From contig NW_026570266.1 of assembly GCF_019649055.1 (NCBI RefSeq), positions 186,001 through 250,000 on the forward strand: a stretch of 64,000 nt of DNA. Direction: 5' to 3'. Below are positions 47,251 to 60,238 of this stretch, piece by piece; the first letter of the stretch is position 1; each line of letters opens with the position of its first letter. The DNA is from Paramacrobiotus metropolitanus. Lineage: Eukaryota > Tardigrada > Eutardigrada > Parachela > Macrobiotidae. A program made the position numbers and the translations under genes. The notes under the pieces were generated by a model. That model ran no database searches and was not told where the DNA came from. It was given only the letters and a program-made list of their open reading frames with translations.

Positions 47251-50200
47251 CTACATAGTAATGCGCTTATGCAGTTTCTGCATCTTTGCGAACTTCACGG
47301 CGCATATCGCTTTATGCCACTTCCAGTTCGTTTTTTGGCATTCTTTGCCGCAGTACACTGCCGTCAAACAGACACAGGTATAAGGGGAATGAGGCTTTCC
47401 ACATTCTGTGCATACGCCTTCAGCATGGTGATCATGTGCCGGCATATTAATGTTGAAGTTCACCCGTGCGACCTCTGCCGGAAAAACTATTCGAAGCACC
47501 ATCTCGGCCTGCAGTTTTGGTGGGAAATCGTCAGGTATCCCATCAAAAAACTTTATACGGTTCGTATCCGCCTCGCAAGCCTTTTTGTAGTATGATAGGA
47601 CCTTTGTCACGTCGGCCTGCGGACCCATAGCGTACAATGATGCCACATAAAACTGTGCAGCAGGAACTTTGCGCTCGTCTTTAGGATTTCCATCGAAATA
47701 CCGCTGGTATGCAGCAATAACCTCGTTTATCTCTTTCTGCATGGCCTCCTGGTTGGCGTGTTTCGCATAAATGCTACCTAAGTGACCCTCGAAGACTTTG
47801 CGTAACCCGGTGGCGACCGTGTATAGCCAGTTGGGGCGGGGTTCTAACTCGTAAGCACGGTGCACGCTGGCCAACAGCTCTTTGTCCATGCACCCGAATC
47901 CATAATAACAAGCGAGCAGGTGATGAAAATCGGCTTCCTTCGGGTGCAAACGAATGCAACGATCCATGAATGCAATGTTACCTAAAAAGTCACAAAGCAA
48001 TTATTGTTGTTAGCAGAAAATTGTCCTCACGCAAGAATAGGTTTTGTTAGTGGCGGACACGATGGAAAAGCAGCGTTGTCGAAGCGTGTTTTCACCGATA
48101 CCTGCAATGTCGTTGCCAAGATGGCATGCTTTGACGAAGAGAGCATCGGCGGTTTCTAAGTTATTTTCTTGAATGAAGGCTAGCATATCGGAAAAATAGA
48201 AATCGTTGACGTCGTAAAATTTAGTGGATTCTCGGATCAGGTGGAAAGCCGTTGTGATGTCCCCATATTGCCATGCTTCGTACCCTTCCTCGACCATTGC
48301 AAGCGCTTTAACAACATTTTTGGCTGTTATCGAGCCTTTCGCTGCCGGTTCCACTAAATGTGCTTGATCATGCAAGGCGGAGTTTCTCGGTACCGGATTC
48401 CGGTGTTCTGACAACGTATCAAAATGTCTAGCCACATCAATTTCAGCAGCTGAAGCACCCTTCCACTGAAAATACCGATGCACTCTGTGAGACCATTTCA
48501 TGCTCTTGCTTCCCGTCGGTTCCGATAACTGAGAACGCTCAAACTCGCAAACGGCTTCGGAAATCTGGAGCAACCGTTCGAACCCCGCCCTAGTTTGTTG
48601 GTCTTCCGGTTCAGCTGAGTGGTTAATGGCACGCTGGAACCATTCTCTGGCCGCAGTCACATCGCGCTGGCAGCCGGACCCTTGTGCTAGTAGTCTTGCG
48701 AGAGACAGCTGAGATGTCAGGTCTCCTCGTTCACTGGCTTGCACGCAGTAAGGAAAAGCTTCTGTATACCTGTGATCTTCTAGTAAGGCTTGGGACAGCG
48801 CAATCTGTGAGTCTGCATGACCCAGTTCAGCGGCTCTTGTCCACAACGCAACGGCAATTCCGAAGTGTTGCACATGATAATAGTAGCCAGCCTGAAATAA
48901 CAACAAATGTGATTCGCACTTGAATTACGCATTTTGTACAATAAAGGGTAGTTTCGGTGGGACTTTGATCGAAGCGGGGGCAACGAAATGAATGGCGCCG
49001 ACGCCCGAATTGAATGACAGGCAAAAATGTTAGTTCAAAGGTCACAGCCTAAACGTAAACTGCATTCTGGTGCCTTCCTCGCTGCTACTCGTTTGCTCAT
49101 TGATCCATTTTCTTAAGACTTTTGATTTTGAATGTAAACCGAAAACAATCAATCGAATTCAGTTAAGCACCACATTGAATTGAACGCAGTACACTCAATC
49201 AGCATAAAACAGCTTCGGGAGGCCTAAGAACAGAGAAAAAACTGATCTAAGTTTGCTGTTGGTGGAGTTGTCCCTGAACGGAGGCCGCGCTCCTGGATTT
49301 CTCTGTTGATCCTTAAGGAGCCTTGACAAAAACAATTCTGCCCGCCGAGAGTGGCCTTATGGAAAAGTTTACCCGGGTTTCTGCTGGATAAAATAGGGTA
49401 AGCCTAATTCGGTCATGTAGTCGAAATTCAACGGTTGACTTTTTATTTTTATCCAGTTCTTAGGTTTACGAAACGATTTGTCTTACCAGAAAGTGCAGAA
49501 TGTGCACATTTTCCTTGGTTGTCAGCTCGCCAAGCAGGACAGCCAGGTCTTCCTGCTGTTCCGCAGTCGCATCTCCGCTGTTTGACAGGCGCCACAGGCG
49601 TGCAATTGCATGCTGCGATCCTTGCTCCGCCGCTTTTCTGTAGTATTCAAAGGCGCTGTGTTTGTCAACCGGCCCACCTCGGCCGTCCTCCAGCATTGAC
49701 GCATAGTTCAACTGGGCTTCGGCGATTCCTTGTTTGGCCGCGCGCTCGAACCAGTACCGCGCTTCCGGAAGATTTTGCGCCACACCCTCTCCGTTAAGCA
49801 GGGCAGCTCCGGCATTGTTTTGTCCTTCAGCGTGGCCCCATTTCGCCGCTTTTAAAAAATGCTGGACAGATTTTCTTGGATTTTTGTCAAAACCTATTCC
49901 GTCGCGATAGCACACCCCTAACGCGTGCTCCGCGTGTGACACACCTGCGCAAAAACAAATTATTGATCATTGCGGCAATGTAATCCATCACGGCGTGTTT
50001 TATTACACTGAATCTCTTTGTACTACTACGGGACTTCCCTACAACTACCTTACAACACGGGAAATATGTCGGTTTGTAGGTACATTCTCTGTATAATTAT
50101 TTGTAGCAAGGCTTTGAGCACAAAAGCTATCACTGCAGCGTAATCTGCAGGTTAAAGATACTGGTTTATGATTTTTTCACGTTAGAGACACTGGTTTTGG

Positions 50201-53200
50201 TTATTTCAGTGAACGACCTTGTCATATTTTCTTAGCGGTTTACTAGGAATTCCATTACCTAGTACAGCGGAAATCTGGCCCCCATACTTGATAAATGGTT
50301 TCTGGGCGCTCGCGAACCGATAATACTTCAACATCAGGTCATGATTGACGTGTGTGGCCTCACCCTGACCATACATATGTGCCAAATTATACTGCCCTTC
50401 GGCGCTCCCCAGATCGGCAGCTTCCTTGAACAGTTTAAATGCACGGTTAAGGTTTCTCTTTTGACCCATCGCTCCGGTCAACGCAATATGTGCCATTCCG
50501 ACTACAGTGTGTTGTTTTTGGTGCTCTTGGAATCCCGCGTCATCCAGTATACGAACATCAGTGTCCTCCGGTTGAGTAACATCATTCCACCTCTTGCCAC
50601 CAGTTTCCAGGCTGATTTTTGGGTCTGGTCGAGGATGTGAGGTGTTGAATTTTTGAGCAATCTGACTTTGAAGATCACGCTGTCTTTTAAGCAAAGTGCT
50701 TTCGTTGGCATCTATTTTCAAACCTCTCTGACAAACGGACAATGCTTCCTTTAACAGATCCAGTTCAAGCAGAGCTTTCGATAGAATGCAGTAGTATTTT
50801 ACGTTGTGTTCGGCAAGTGCAATGGCCTGCTCGGCGTCCTTGCGAGCTGACCCGAAATTTCCAAGTTGCAGCTCACACAGCGCACGGTTGGAGTACAAGA
50901 CAGCTTCTCCTGGATTTGATTCCAGCGCTTTTGTGTATTCGACTTTGGCATCGGTAAAGCGATCGTCTTTGAAATAAGCGTTACCCTTCTCTTTTAACTG
51001 CTTCCATCGCGGAATTTCGACGTCCGGTAGGCTCGATCTGGTACTTGATGGGGTAGGAACTGGGTCTTCTTTCCAACTAGAAAAACAAATTTCGCATTAA
51101 CTCGTATCCGAGCAGCAGCGCTACTACTGTAGAACTACAATTCCCATTGGCAAGAGCTGTTGCAACTGGAGCAGACTAGAAATAGAATTTAATATGCCCC
51201 CGTTACCGGTTCTGTTGCTGTTGCCGGTTGTCCCAGCGAAGGAAAGCACAGGGAGCATACATATGCGTAGAACTTAACAGCGGCATAAACAGTGCTCACT
51301 CATCGGATGCTTACTGCGGTATCCAATATTCAGTAAGCAGACGGTGATCGGGTGAGAACTAATTTTATCATCCGTTAAATACATTGTGAAAGTTACCTGA
51401 GCAAGGGCACTGCACATGACGAGCAGCTAGCAAAGATTCCGCTGGCTTGGACACTGGTTCCGTGCATTTTGACGGTGGCCCACGGTGCCTCGCATTTGAT
51501 GTCCAGCATCTCTGTCTCTGGAATTACCAGCCGCTCTACTGCCATTCCACCGTGAACGTAAATCTGGTCCTTAACTGCACAAGCGCTATGTCCGAATCTC
51601 GGCTGCCGAAACGGATGCATTTCTTCCCAATTGGGCCTCTGCAAGTTCAGGTGTAAACAAGACGCTGTTGCAGCCCACGGAGAAGTTCTGTCTTCTGGGA
51701 TGAAGCTTTTAGTTATTCCACCCAACAAATAAATATTTTCATTGATCATAACCATGGCAAAATGTTTACGCTGGTCTGGGACATCTGGCAAGGTCTGCCA
51801 AATGCCGGTTGCCGTATTAAAGCATTCCACCCACATCGAGCCTGTGGCCTCCTGCGTCCCTATGTAAACTATTTTGTTTCCGCATTTCGTCGAGCTCACT
51901 ATGCTTCCATGCCTACCAAGCAAACATTTTCAGATCGTCAGCAAGTGCAACAAAGGAGCTCTCGCAAGCGGGCTGATCCCGATTACGGTAAGATATCAAA
52001 ATCGAAAAACCGAAAGATTTCACCTGTTTTGCCATTGATTGCCACTTTCCAAGATGACTGTAGTGTCTTCATAAATGTTGGTTGCTTTAAAAATCATAGT
52101 GCCATCTTGGTAGTCCCAGAAATATATCGTGCCGTTTACCGCTACCGGTTCAACGACCATTGATATGGTGGTTGGAAAGCCGAACGAGCGCATGCTACAT
52201 TTCCGAACATTCCAAAAGATCGCGCGCCAGTATTCGTCTGGAGTTTTAAAAATGAGGGCAATTTCTATTTCATTAAAGGCCACGATCCGATGCTCGAACT
52301 TCCAATCGAAACCCTTTTGCTCAAGAAGCCCAGGAGGAAGCTGAAGACTCTGTATTGTGTTGTTGCTAGGGTCAAATAGCTCAAACAATGGACTGTCGCT
52401 GTCTCTGTTATGTGGTTTATGCCAGCATGCAATCTTACGCGCTGGAAGTACGTCCTGCGCTTCGTGCAGTTTATCGAGAACTTTACGCGCAGAAAGGCGG
52501 CTGTCCGTATTCCGATTGAGACACTGCTGTATGCAGAGTCCCAAATGGGGTGGAATTGAGCCATTGACAAACGGAGTATAACCACTGATGATTAACTGGA
52601 TAAATCGCTGCTCCGCGACATCATTTCCTCCGCTAACAAAGGTTTCCTTGTTTTGCAACAGTTTCTCTTCGCATAGCGCATAAACCTGTGCTAACTCCAA
52701 GATAATGCAACCTAAGCTCCACACGTCGGTCATTCTGCCTGGCAGTTCTGCTCCGACCATCTCAGCAAACTTTTTCAACATTTCCGGCGACATGTAGCGC
52801 AAGGTGCCGCGAGGATGGGTGATGTCGGCGGATACCGTGACGCTTTTTTGCATGTGCACCATATCATCCATATCTCCTATAAGCAGTCTTCGGGGACCGT
52901 CTGGCATCTGCTTGACAAGGATATTTCCCGGTTTCATGTCACCGTGTATCATCTTCATGTCATGCAGATGATCCAGTCCCTGGGCAATATCAATGGCGTA
53001 ACGCATGGTCTGCTGGTAATCGAGGTAGCATTTGTGTTGACGCACCATTCTGAAGAGCGATGTCAGATCACCTTAAAAAGCAACAAACGGTTATGGTATT
53101 ATTAATACCTTTATTTGGCAATAGCCGGACCACAGAACAAATTAATCGTTAAATTAATCGTTGAGAAGAATATGGGTACAGAGTATATCACCAATGCTTT

Positions 53201-54533
53201 TTGGCAGGCGCCTACGATGGTCACTGTCTTAAGACTTTCCAATTTGATAAAAATATGTTTCAGTCCTTCAGAGATTCTTCTTTCTGCGCATTAATTTTTT
53301 TAACAGTTCCGGGTGGCTGAACAAAATGTCGGTCTTCCGTTTTAGTTTGTATCTCGCGGATCGGTTGCCACACCGCTAACTAATTGGGCTCGTTCGAAAG
53401 AGAATTTTATTGACTTCCGAAATCAACAAAATATTTTGATAAAATTGAGCTGCGCCTGTTTGCAACGCTGCCAGTTAAAATCGTGTGAACATGTGTCCCA
53501 GGTTGCAAAACATATTATCTCGTCGCATTTCTTTTACGAATGGGCGTTTTGAACATTTTTAACTGTTTTGTACAGAGGAATGCCTCTAATGGTAAAGCAG
53601 TTGTGCGCGCGCTGCCTGCGCTGGAGGAGTTATGCAGTATGTGCACTTTGTGAATTTCCCAAAAAATGCCGGTTACTAAATCTTATTTTAATGAGCGATT
53701 TTCGTTAAAATTTGCGTGTAAGATCGCAAGTTTGCAACAAGAAATGCCGGTTCTTCCAAATGTAGCTATTAGCTAACGCATTGCCCTTCCAGAAACAAGA
53801 TTGAAACAGACTCGTTTTGACGCTGTGGTCAGAGATTTGCTTTCAAAAACCCTACTCGCGGATTTCACGAGACTTGCTCGTGCGGAGTTTCGGTTATTCC
53901 ATGCACTGGTCAAACGACAAACGGTCAAACATGGTTGATTAGAATGTTGCTACTCCTTATAGTAAAAAAACAAGAAATAACCCCGCTGCCAAATACATCA
54001 ATGTGAGGTAAATTATCTACTTAGTTGAAGAATAGCAATTTTTAATTTTGGAATGGGAAATTTCAAATTTTCGCTTCCAGGACATCTCCAATTCTACCCA
54101 ATTTTTCAAAATAATTCTTAAAAAAGTTTAATCTTAGGATAATCTTTGTTTGATTTTAAGTTTCTGCACTAACGCACTTGCCGCATTTTAACTTGCACTT
54201 ACCGGCACAATAATCCATTACCAGTTCCACCTTTGCTCCTGTCTCAGCGCTTTTGATTGTCACTTTATGGTACGATATCAGATTGTCGTGCCTAACTGTT
54301 ACAAGCGTTTTCAAACGCTGGTAGAACTTATTCCACTTTTCTGCATCATCGACAGCGATGTGCACGACTTTCACAGCCACGTGACCACTCCCGGTAAAAT
54401 CGCCAGGAAAAGTCACCGTGCCTTTGTATATCATTCCAAAAGCACCGCTTGCGATAAAATCATCATTGTCGTAGCGATACTCGCAGCTGCTGCCCAGTTT
54501 TTCAGCTACGCATTCAGAGCGTTTCTCGACCAT
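47251..54533 (-). CDS. Kinase-Kelch-TPR-Sel1-MYND fusion protein, seven exons
   Basis: Exons on the minus strand are 54203-54533, 52024-53071, 51397-51912, 50259-51076, 49487-49944, 48102-48891 and 47251-47981. All have GT-AG borders and matching phase; 4692 nt give 1563 residues. Kinase domain is about 25-290: loop ASGAFG (first Gly replaced), Lys55 (VAVK), HGDMKPGN (Asp155, Asn160), and DMD in place of DFG at 177-179, then SPE and DVWSLG. All four key catalytic residues are present, but it is a non-RD kinase. Kelch repeats run about 330-630 (NIYLLGGI, QIYVHGGM). Three TPRs lie at about 650-765 (KEKGNAYFKDD). Sel1 repeats run about 800-1320 (HALGVCYRDGIG, AEAQLNYASMLEDGRGG). A MYND finger ends it at about 1515-1552 (CTECGK…CVC…YCGKEC…H…C). 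It is probably a cytoplasmic or nuclear signalling scaffold. It could be two genes if the 51.08-51.4 kb intron is wrong, but phase supports one. Confidence 0.8.
53072..54202 (-). other. First intron of the kinase-MYND gene, 1.1 kb
   Basis: This is the longest intron of the gene. It separates the kinase N-lobe exon from the C-lobe exon between MDYCAG and GDLTSLF. The interior is AT-rich; I see no coding sequence or repeat in it. Confidence 0.6.
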
Positions 54534-55531
54534 TTTTACATAAGTACTGTTGTTTACTGGAAACTGGACTGTATTACTGGAGCGAGCGTGTAAAACAGAT
54601 ACATAACATAGCCTATATGTCTTCTGCTGAAATTATTTGTAACTGGTCTGTGGAAGTAAGGCAAAACTTCGAGACTGAGTACAATAAACCCGCCGAGTTC
54701 GATAACTTAATAAAGGATACCGGGTTTCCATATCAGCGCTCCGATAAATCGGCGTGATAAACGTATATAAACCGTAGCGTGAAAGAAATGTATCAATTTA
54801 TCGTTGGCCTCCATTCAATTATCACTGAAACAGTACATGTGGGTCAGGTAACGCATCAATAATATGTAGTTAAAATTAACTGGTAGCACACTGGTGACTG
54901 ATGCACATCACGAAAATACGTACGGCTTTGTTTCATGCACCATCACAGCAGACTTTACGATAGCTCATAGCTAGTATCAAATTCTTACTTACAATACCAT
55001 TACAAATCTGCAGTATTTATGAACACCTATGGCTTCTAAAAAAACGAAAGATGACAAGACGATACACACAGTTAAAAACACACTATACAAAGTATACATG
55101 TGAAGTTTGCGATATATGCAAAAAGCACTTAATGCCTGCAGCGGACACCAGGCACCAGCACAGTTTTTCTGTTGTATTAATATTTATTATACTATTACAT
55201 ATGTACACAATACACTTGAGCTGTAATCCTGTTAGTAAATTATACATACCATATTTTAGCAAAAATTGTAGGATAAGCTGATATTAATGGCTCTGCAGCT
55301 TGCATCTTTTGTTCTTACTGGAGGGCACAGTGCTATATGGGGGACTAGCACAACGTTAAGCTCTTGGTGCTGGGACGTTTGACCTGGCTTGATATTGGTG
55401 TCAGCTGAACTAGGTATGTCGGACAATATTACCGTTACGGTTTCACCAATTTTTTTCCAGCAGAAGCTTCACTGATTGGTGTCACCGAACTGTCACGTGC
55501 TGTGTCAAATAAGTCACGTTGCGATAACTTT
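54534..55531. other. Intergenic between two minus-strand genes
   Basis: It contains the promoter side of the kinase-MYND gene and the 3' flank of the chitin-binding gene. The minus-strand sequence TTTATATACG near 54765 is a possible TATA element. Frames (55051-55281) are AT-rich and have no domain. Confidence 0.35.
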
Positions 55532-55537
55532 TTTATT
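55532..55537 (-). promoter_or_regulatory. Poly(A) signal AATAAA of the chitin-binding gene
   Basis: On the minus strand AATAAA lies about 30 bases after the stop at 55568. This supports that stop as the end of the last exon. Confidence 0.55.
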
Positions 55538-55567
55538 GGTACATATTATTATAGCACAGAAAAGCAG

Positions 55568-58500
55568 TTATTTAGGGGGCACCGTAAACTCTGCATTATC
55601 GGGTATGGAAAAGACGGTATTATGATCGAGATGCTTCGCACTATGATTTCTCCTAACATGATACACAGCATGCTGTCCGGCCTCGGCCGGATTATGGCTG
55701 CTCAGCAGCGGAAACGACGCATTATCCAGATGCACCCGCACAATGATGTCCGGCGTCATCGGGCGTATGGTCACGCTGGTTGCTATCACATCCGGCCTGT
55801 CAATAATCACCTGCGCAAACCCGCTCATATTGATGGCGCCGCCTCCCTCGCGGACACTGGGCGACGGCACCGCCGACGGGATGACCGTCTCCGGCTCCAT
55901 CATCATCGGCCCCACCGGCGACTGGTGGCCGCCCGGAGCGCTGAGACCCGCGGGGATTCCCTGCCCCCCGGCACCACCGGCGGCTCCTCCGCTGCCTCCC
56001 GCGGGCGGAGTCTCATGGGCGCGTCCCGCTTCCACCTCCGCTTCCGGGTCGATGGGCATCCGGGGACGGTTGCGGCCGCCGACGCCCAGTTGGATGTGTC
56101 CATGGTGCATACCCCCACCTCCGGGCGGGTAACCGCCACCCTGGCTGGCGACCATGCTGTTGGGATAGCCCGGGACGTTGGGGCTCTGCCCGGACGAGGG
56201 ATAGTACGACGGGGGCATCTGGGCGGGGTATGAGGGGCTCCCTTCGATCTGAGGTTCCGCCGACATCCAGGATCTCCCGTTTCCTTCACTACTGACGATC
56301 GCCGGGTTCTGGCGGCTGTGATGGTAACTGTTGGGATAGACCGCCTGGCTCGGGTACTGATTGGGATCGGTGGCTTGGTAGGGATACGACCCCTGGGTGT
56401 TGTAATGCGGGACGCTGTTACCGCTCCCGGAGGTGTGCATACTCCGCTGCGTCACGTGGTGCGGCATCTGGCCGTAGGTCCCGCCTCCCAACTGCGTTAC
56501 CAAGTACGGATTGTATAGACTCGGGTTGCTCCCGGCGGCCCCGGTCATGACCGGCTGGGTGACCACCGCCTGCCGGGTCATGGCGTAGGGGTTGTAGTTG
56601 GTCTGCACTTGGGTGTTGGGGTACCCTTGGAAGAGCGGCGTGAAGTCGGGGAGCCCGGATATGGCCTGGCGTTTGCCGCTGGGGAGGCTGTAGATGGCGT
56701 TGGTGGAGACGGAGTTGATCTGGGGATAGCGGAGGGCCACCGGCTCGCCCTGGCTGGAGAGGACCCCGGCGTAGCCGACGTTGTTGCGGGCGGCGTTGGC
56801 GGCGGCGAAGCCGTTGAGGACCTGGTTGGTGGTGGAGCCGAAGCTCTGCGTTTCCATGCAGATCACCTGGTCGGGGCTGGTGCAGGAGCGCAGCTGGTCG
56901 GAGAAGAGCATGCCGGCCGGACACGGGAACTCGAATTTCATTCCGTCTTGACTGTAACAAAATGAAAAGCAAATGAATTTATTAAGCCATCATATGTAAA
57001 AACTTCTCACGATTCCGGCAAATAAGATTTGCATAATAATTTCAGTACATAATTTTCGTATAAATAAGAATTTGTAACTCATACGAAAAAGGGTCTGTAT
57101 TTAAATATCCATTCCCTTGAACAGCAATTAAGACATAACGGGGTACAGACACATGCCTGCAAAAATACTAAGTTCGAATGTTCGATACAAAGCACAATAA
57201 AGAATTTAGTATTACTGTATTTAAATTCTAATACTACTGCACACTACTGCATTACTACGAGTACTGTAATTAAATTCAGGATTAAAATATGACAAATTAA
57301 TCCACATTTAGGCCCGTAAACAAGTTGTTGATAAGCACCTGTTTACAGTCATAATTACCAAAATAAATAAAAAAGCTTTATGTACATATGTGCCGGTTTT
57401 TTGCGATGCAGAAGTTTCCCCAACGATGCCAGTGCAGCAAATATTGCTAGGCTAGACATGGAATTTCATAAATACCTGCAGAAATAATAATTCCGACAAT
57501 TTCTGGCCACATCCGCCATCAGCACCCCCGTCTTGGCCCCATCACACGCGCCCGTCAGATCCGGTGTCCCGTTGGCCATGCCCATATGCGGATCCGGATT
57601 GGCGGCCGATCGTAGAAACGCCTGCTGCGCTTTATTCGCCGAATTGGCCGACAGTATCGCTTGCGCGAACTGGTTGAGATTGATGTTCCCCGACAGCGCA
57701 TTCCCGGCTTGCAACGACGCCGGTTGCGCGGCATTCCCTGTCAATCCGTTGAGGCCGTTGGAGGCGCCCGGCATCATCGGGCCGCTGTTGCTGGCGGCCC
57801 CCACCGGGGGCATGATGGCGGCGGCATTGGTCTGCGGCACGGCGTTTGGCGGGGCCGCGTTGGCCACCTGGATCGGGCCGGCGCTGCCGATGGGTCCGGC
57901 CACGCCGTTGGGGACGGGTACGGCGCCCATGCCGCCAGGGGGGCCGTAGGGGGAGGCGTTCATGCCGAAGGACCCGTGCGGGTGACCATGGTAGCCGATG
58001 CCCCCGGCTGGCATGTCCAACGCGTCCTGCATAATCAGCGCCGTTTTGTTACGAAAAACTTTGTCTGTTTTGTTCGAACTTTAATTTCGCTTTAAAATTT
58101 GAATTTAAATTTCAGTTTTTTTATATTTCCTTATGTTATTCTTATACGTGCTTCAAATATCTCCTAATTCTTTTCGAAATTTATGGATCTCGTTTGGTGA
58201 ACGAATTATAATTTTTCCTTTAAAGCTGTACGTTAATCAGCATATAATAAGTTGTGGAATTACTTGATTGGTATATACCACTGATTCCACTGATATAATT
58301 CCACTGATTTTACTTTTTTGTCTATAACTCTGCTTAATTGTGGTTTTCTTTGCAATGCAACTGTTAGTTAGAAATCAGAAGGGAAAAAATTCGGACAACT
58401 TTATTACTATTTAACGGACACGGTGTGCGGCACATAATATTAAGAAATCACTGACCAATCTAAAGTCAGTATTTTCAACATTAAACAATATTTTGGAAGA

Positions 58501-60238
58501 CAAGACATGGGTTTGCAGCTTACCAGCGGCTCTGGAAAATCACGGCACTCCACAGCCACTACAACAAGATAACAGAGGTGAGGAAAAAAGGATAATTTAA
58601 TACCGATTAAAGAATATGGACAGCTACAATTAAGGCACATGTGCACAAGTTCCTCTTGTTAATACATTCATCCGTTTTTATTAATACATCCGTAAGACTC
58701 CATATAAATCAGGAACGGTATGGTGATTAATCACAGCTCACTTACAGGCCGCCGTGCATGTCTGCAACTCTTGGTCGAACAACTGTCCATTGGGACACGT
58801 AAAGGGCACTGGCGGCGATCCGTAATTACACCAATAATACCGGCTACACATCCATGGATCCTGGTACAACCGCGGCAGTCGCCCAACACAGGAGAACTCC
58901 TGCTGCATTCCCATTCCCGGTGGTCCCATGAAGGGCGGTCCTCCGGGGGGCCCGGGCGCCAGCATGACACCGGCAGGCGGGGCCGGCATCCCGCCCATGG
59001 CGGGTCCTTGGATGCCGCCGGCGCTGGGAGGCAGCATGTTGCCGGGAGCCGGTATTTGCCGTTTTACCTGCTAAGCCGACCGGTTAATATGCTGTTGGTT
59101 GGCCACTGAGCTGCGGCAGCCGGAAAACCGGATGTTTACTTGTTGGTAAAGCGCCAACGCGATTAAGGATGTAGTACAATAGGGCTTATACAATTGTAAA
59201 CTTCTCAACGAGATGAGGGCGGGATAAACAGCTCTAACCAGCTTTTTATTAAGCCGCTAAAGTTTCCAAATTATTTCTGTTTAACTGGGAAAGATTTATT
59301 ATGCGTGACCTTTGCAAAGTTTAAAAAGGATTGCAATCGAAAATTAATAAGTAAAATTTTTCTAATTTTGTTACAGCATTCTTACTCAATTAATCTCTTC
59401 GTGCAGTTTCTTGACTTTGTTTCTCGAATATTTCTAAGAGTTTCCTAGTTTTGCTTTTTGAGCATTTCATACAGTTTCTAATAAATTCGTAATAGTAAAA
59501 TTGTGAAATTGTTTTTGTAAAGAGCTAAAATGTTAAAGAACTGCATATAACCACAAGAATACAGTTTGCTAAATTCGAAAATCTTACTAGAAGAAGTTGG
59601 CGATATTGCTAAAGTTTATAATTAAATGGCTGCATTAAAGTTTGGACGGAAAGTTGTGAACTGATAGTCCGCAGTCGCGCGATATCACATTACTTTCAAG
59701 GTCGTCTCGTATTGCGCACGCCGATGGACATCAATCCGCTCGCAGTGCGCTGGTCTAAATCGGCGGAAGGACGACTGATATCGATAGCGCGTTCTCGACA
59801 ATACAATAATTATAATTCATAACGTACCTTTACATGTAATGCATTGGCGTCATGTGTCGAAGGTTTCCTTAAGCGTCTCCACTGTGCGTGCGCATCGGAA
59901 GTTGTCTGACTTAGACCTACAAAAAATAAAAAATAATAATATGTAACGGCTATGTATTGTATGTAGTTAAGTGAAGTTGACCTTTATCAGCAAAGAGCTT
60001 TACAATTCTAAAAGGCGATTGACTTACCGAATCGTTATTTAATCGAAACTGTAGTTTAGCTTCTTAAATCTTTGAAGGCAAGTTACAAGTTACATTTTTT
60101 CAAAAGAAAAAAAGAATTCTTTTCTAAAAAAAAGAATCATCATAAAATAAAGACGATAGTTATAAAGACGATAGTTCTCGGGTACTCACTAAGGACTGTG
60201 ACAAGGACAACAAGAATGAAGGAGAGATCGATGAGCAT
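55568..60238 (-). CDS. Chitin-binding type-2 matrix protein, six exons
   Basis: Exons on the minus strand are 60190-60238, 59828-59916, 58746-59067, 58524-58558 (35-bp microexon), 57476-58026 and 55568-56951. Phases fit throughout and give 809 residues. Exon 1 encodes a signal peptide (MLIDLSFILVVLVTVL). The first chitin-binding domain (peritrophin-A type, six cysteines) runs from FSCVGRLP through CSRYYWC and FTCPNGQLFD to QTC, with its last cysteine in the microexon (AVEC). The second starts ACDGAKTG and crosses an intron (CRNYYFC then SQDGMKFEFPCPAGMLF). Linkers are Pro/Gly/Ala-rich, and the long C-terminal part is rich in Gly, Pro, Tyr, Ser and Gln with low complexity. Such proteins bind chitin in cuticle, gut lining or eggshell. 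The last coding exons are markedly GC-rich against AT-rich introns. Confidence 0.88.

Noticed and set aside
55502-56233. 243-codon plus frame opposite the chitin-binding gene
   Set aside because: It is an antisense shadow of GC-rich low-complexity exon 6; Arg/His-rich content follows from that.
56418-56972. 184-codon minus frame overlapping exon 6 of the chitin-binding gene
   Set aside because: Out-of-frame reading of a GC-rich exon; the other frame completes a chitin-binding domain and joins in phase.
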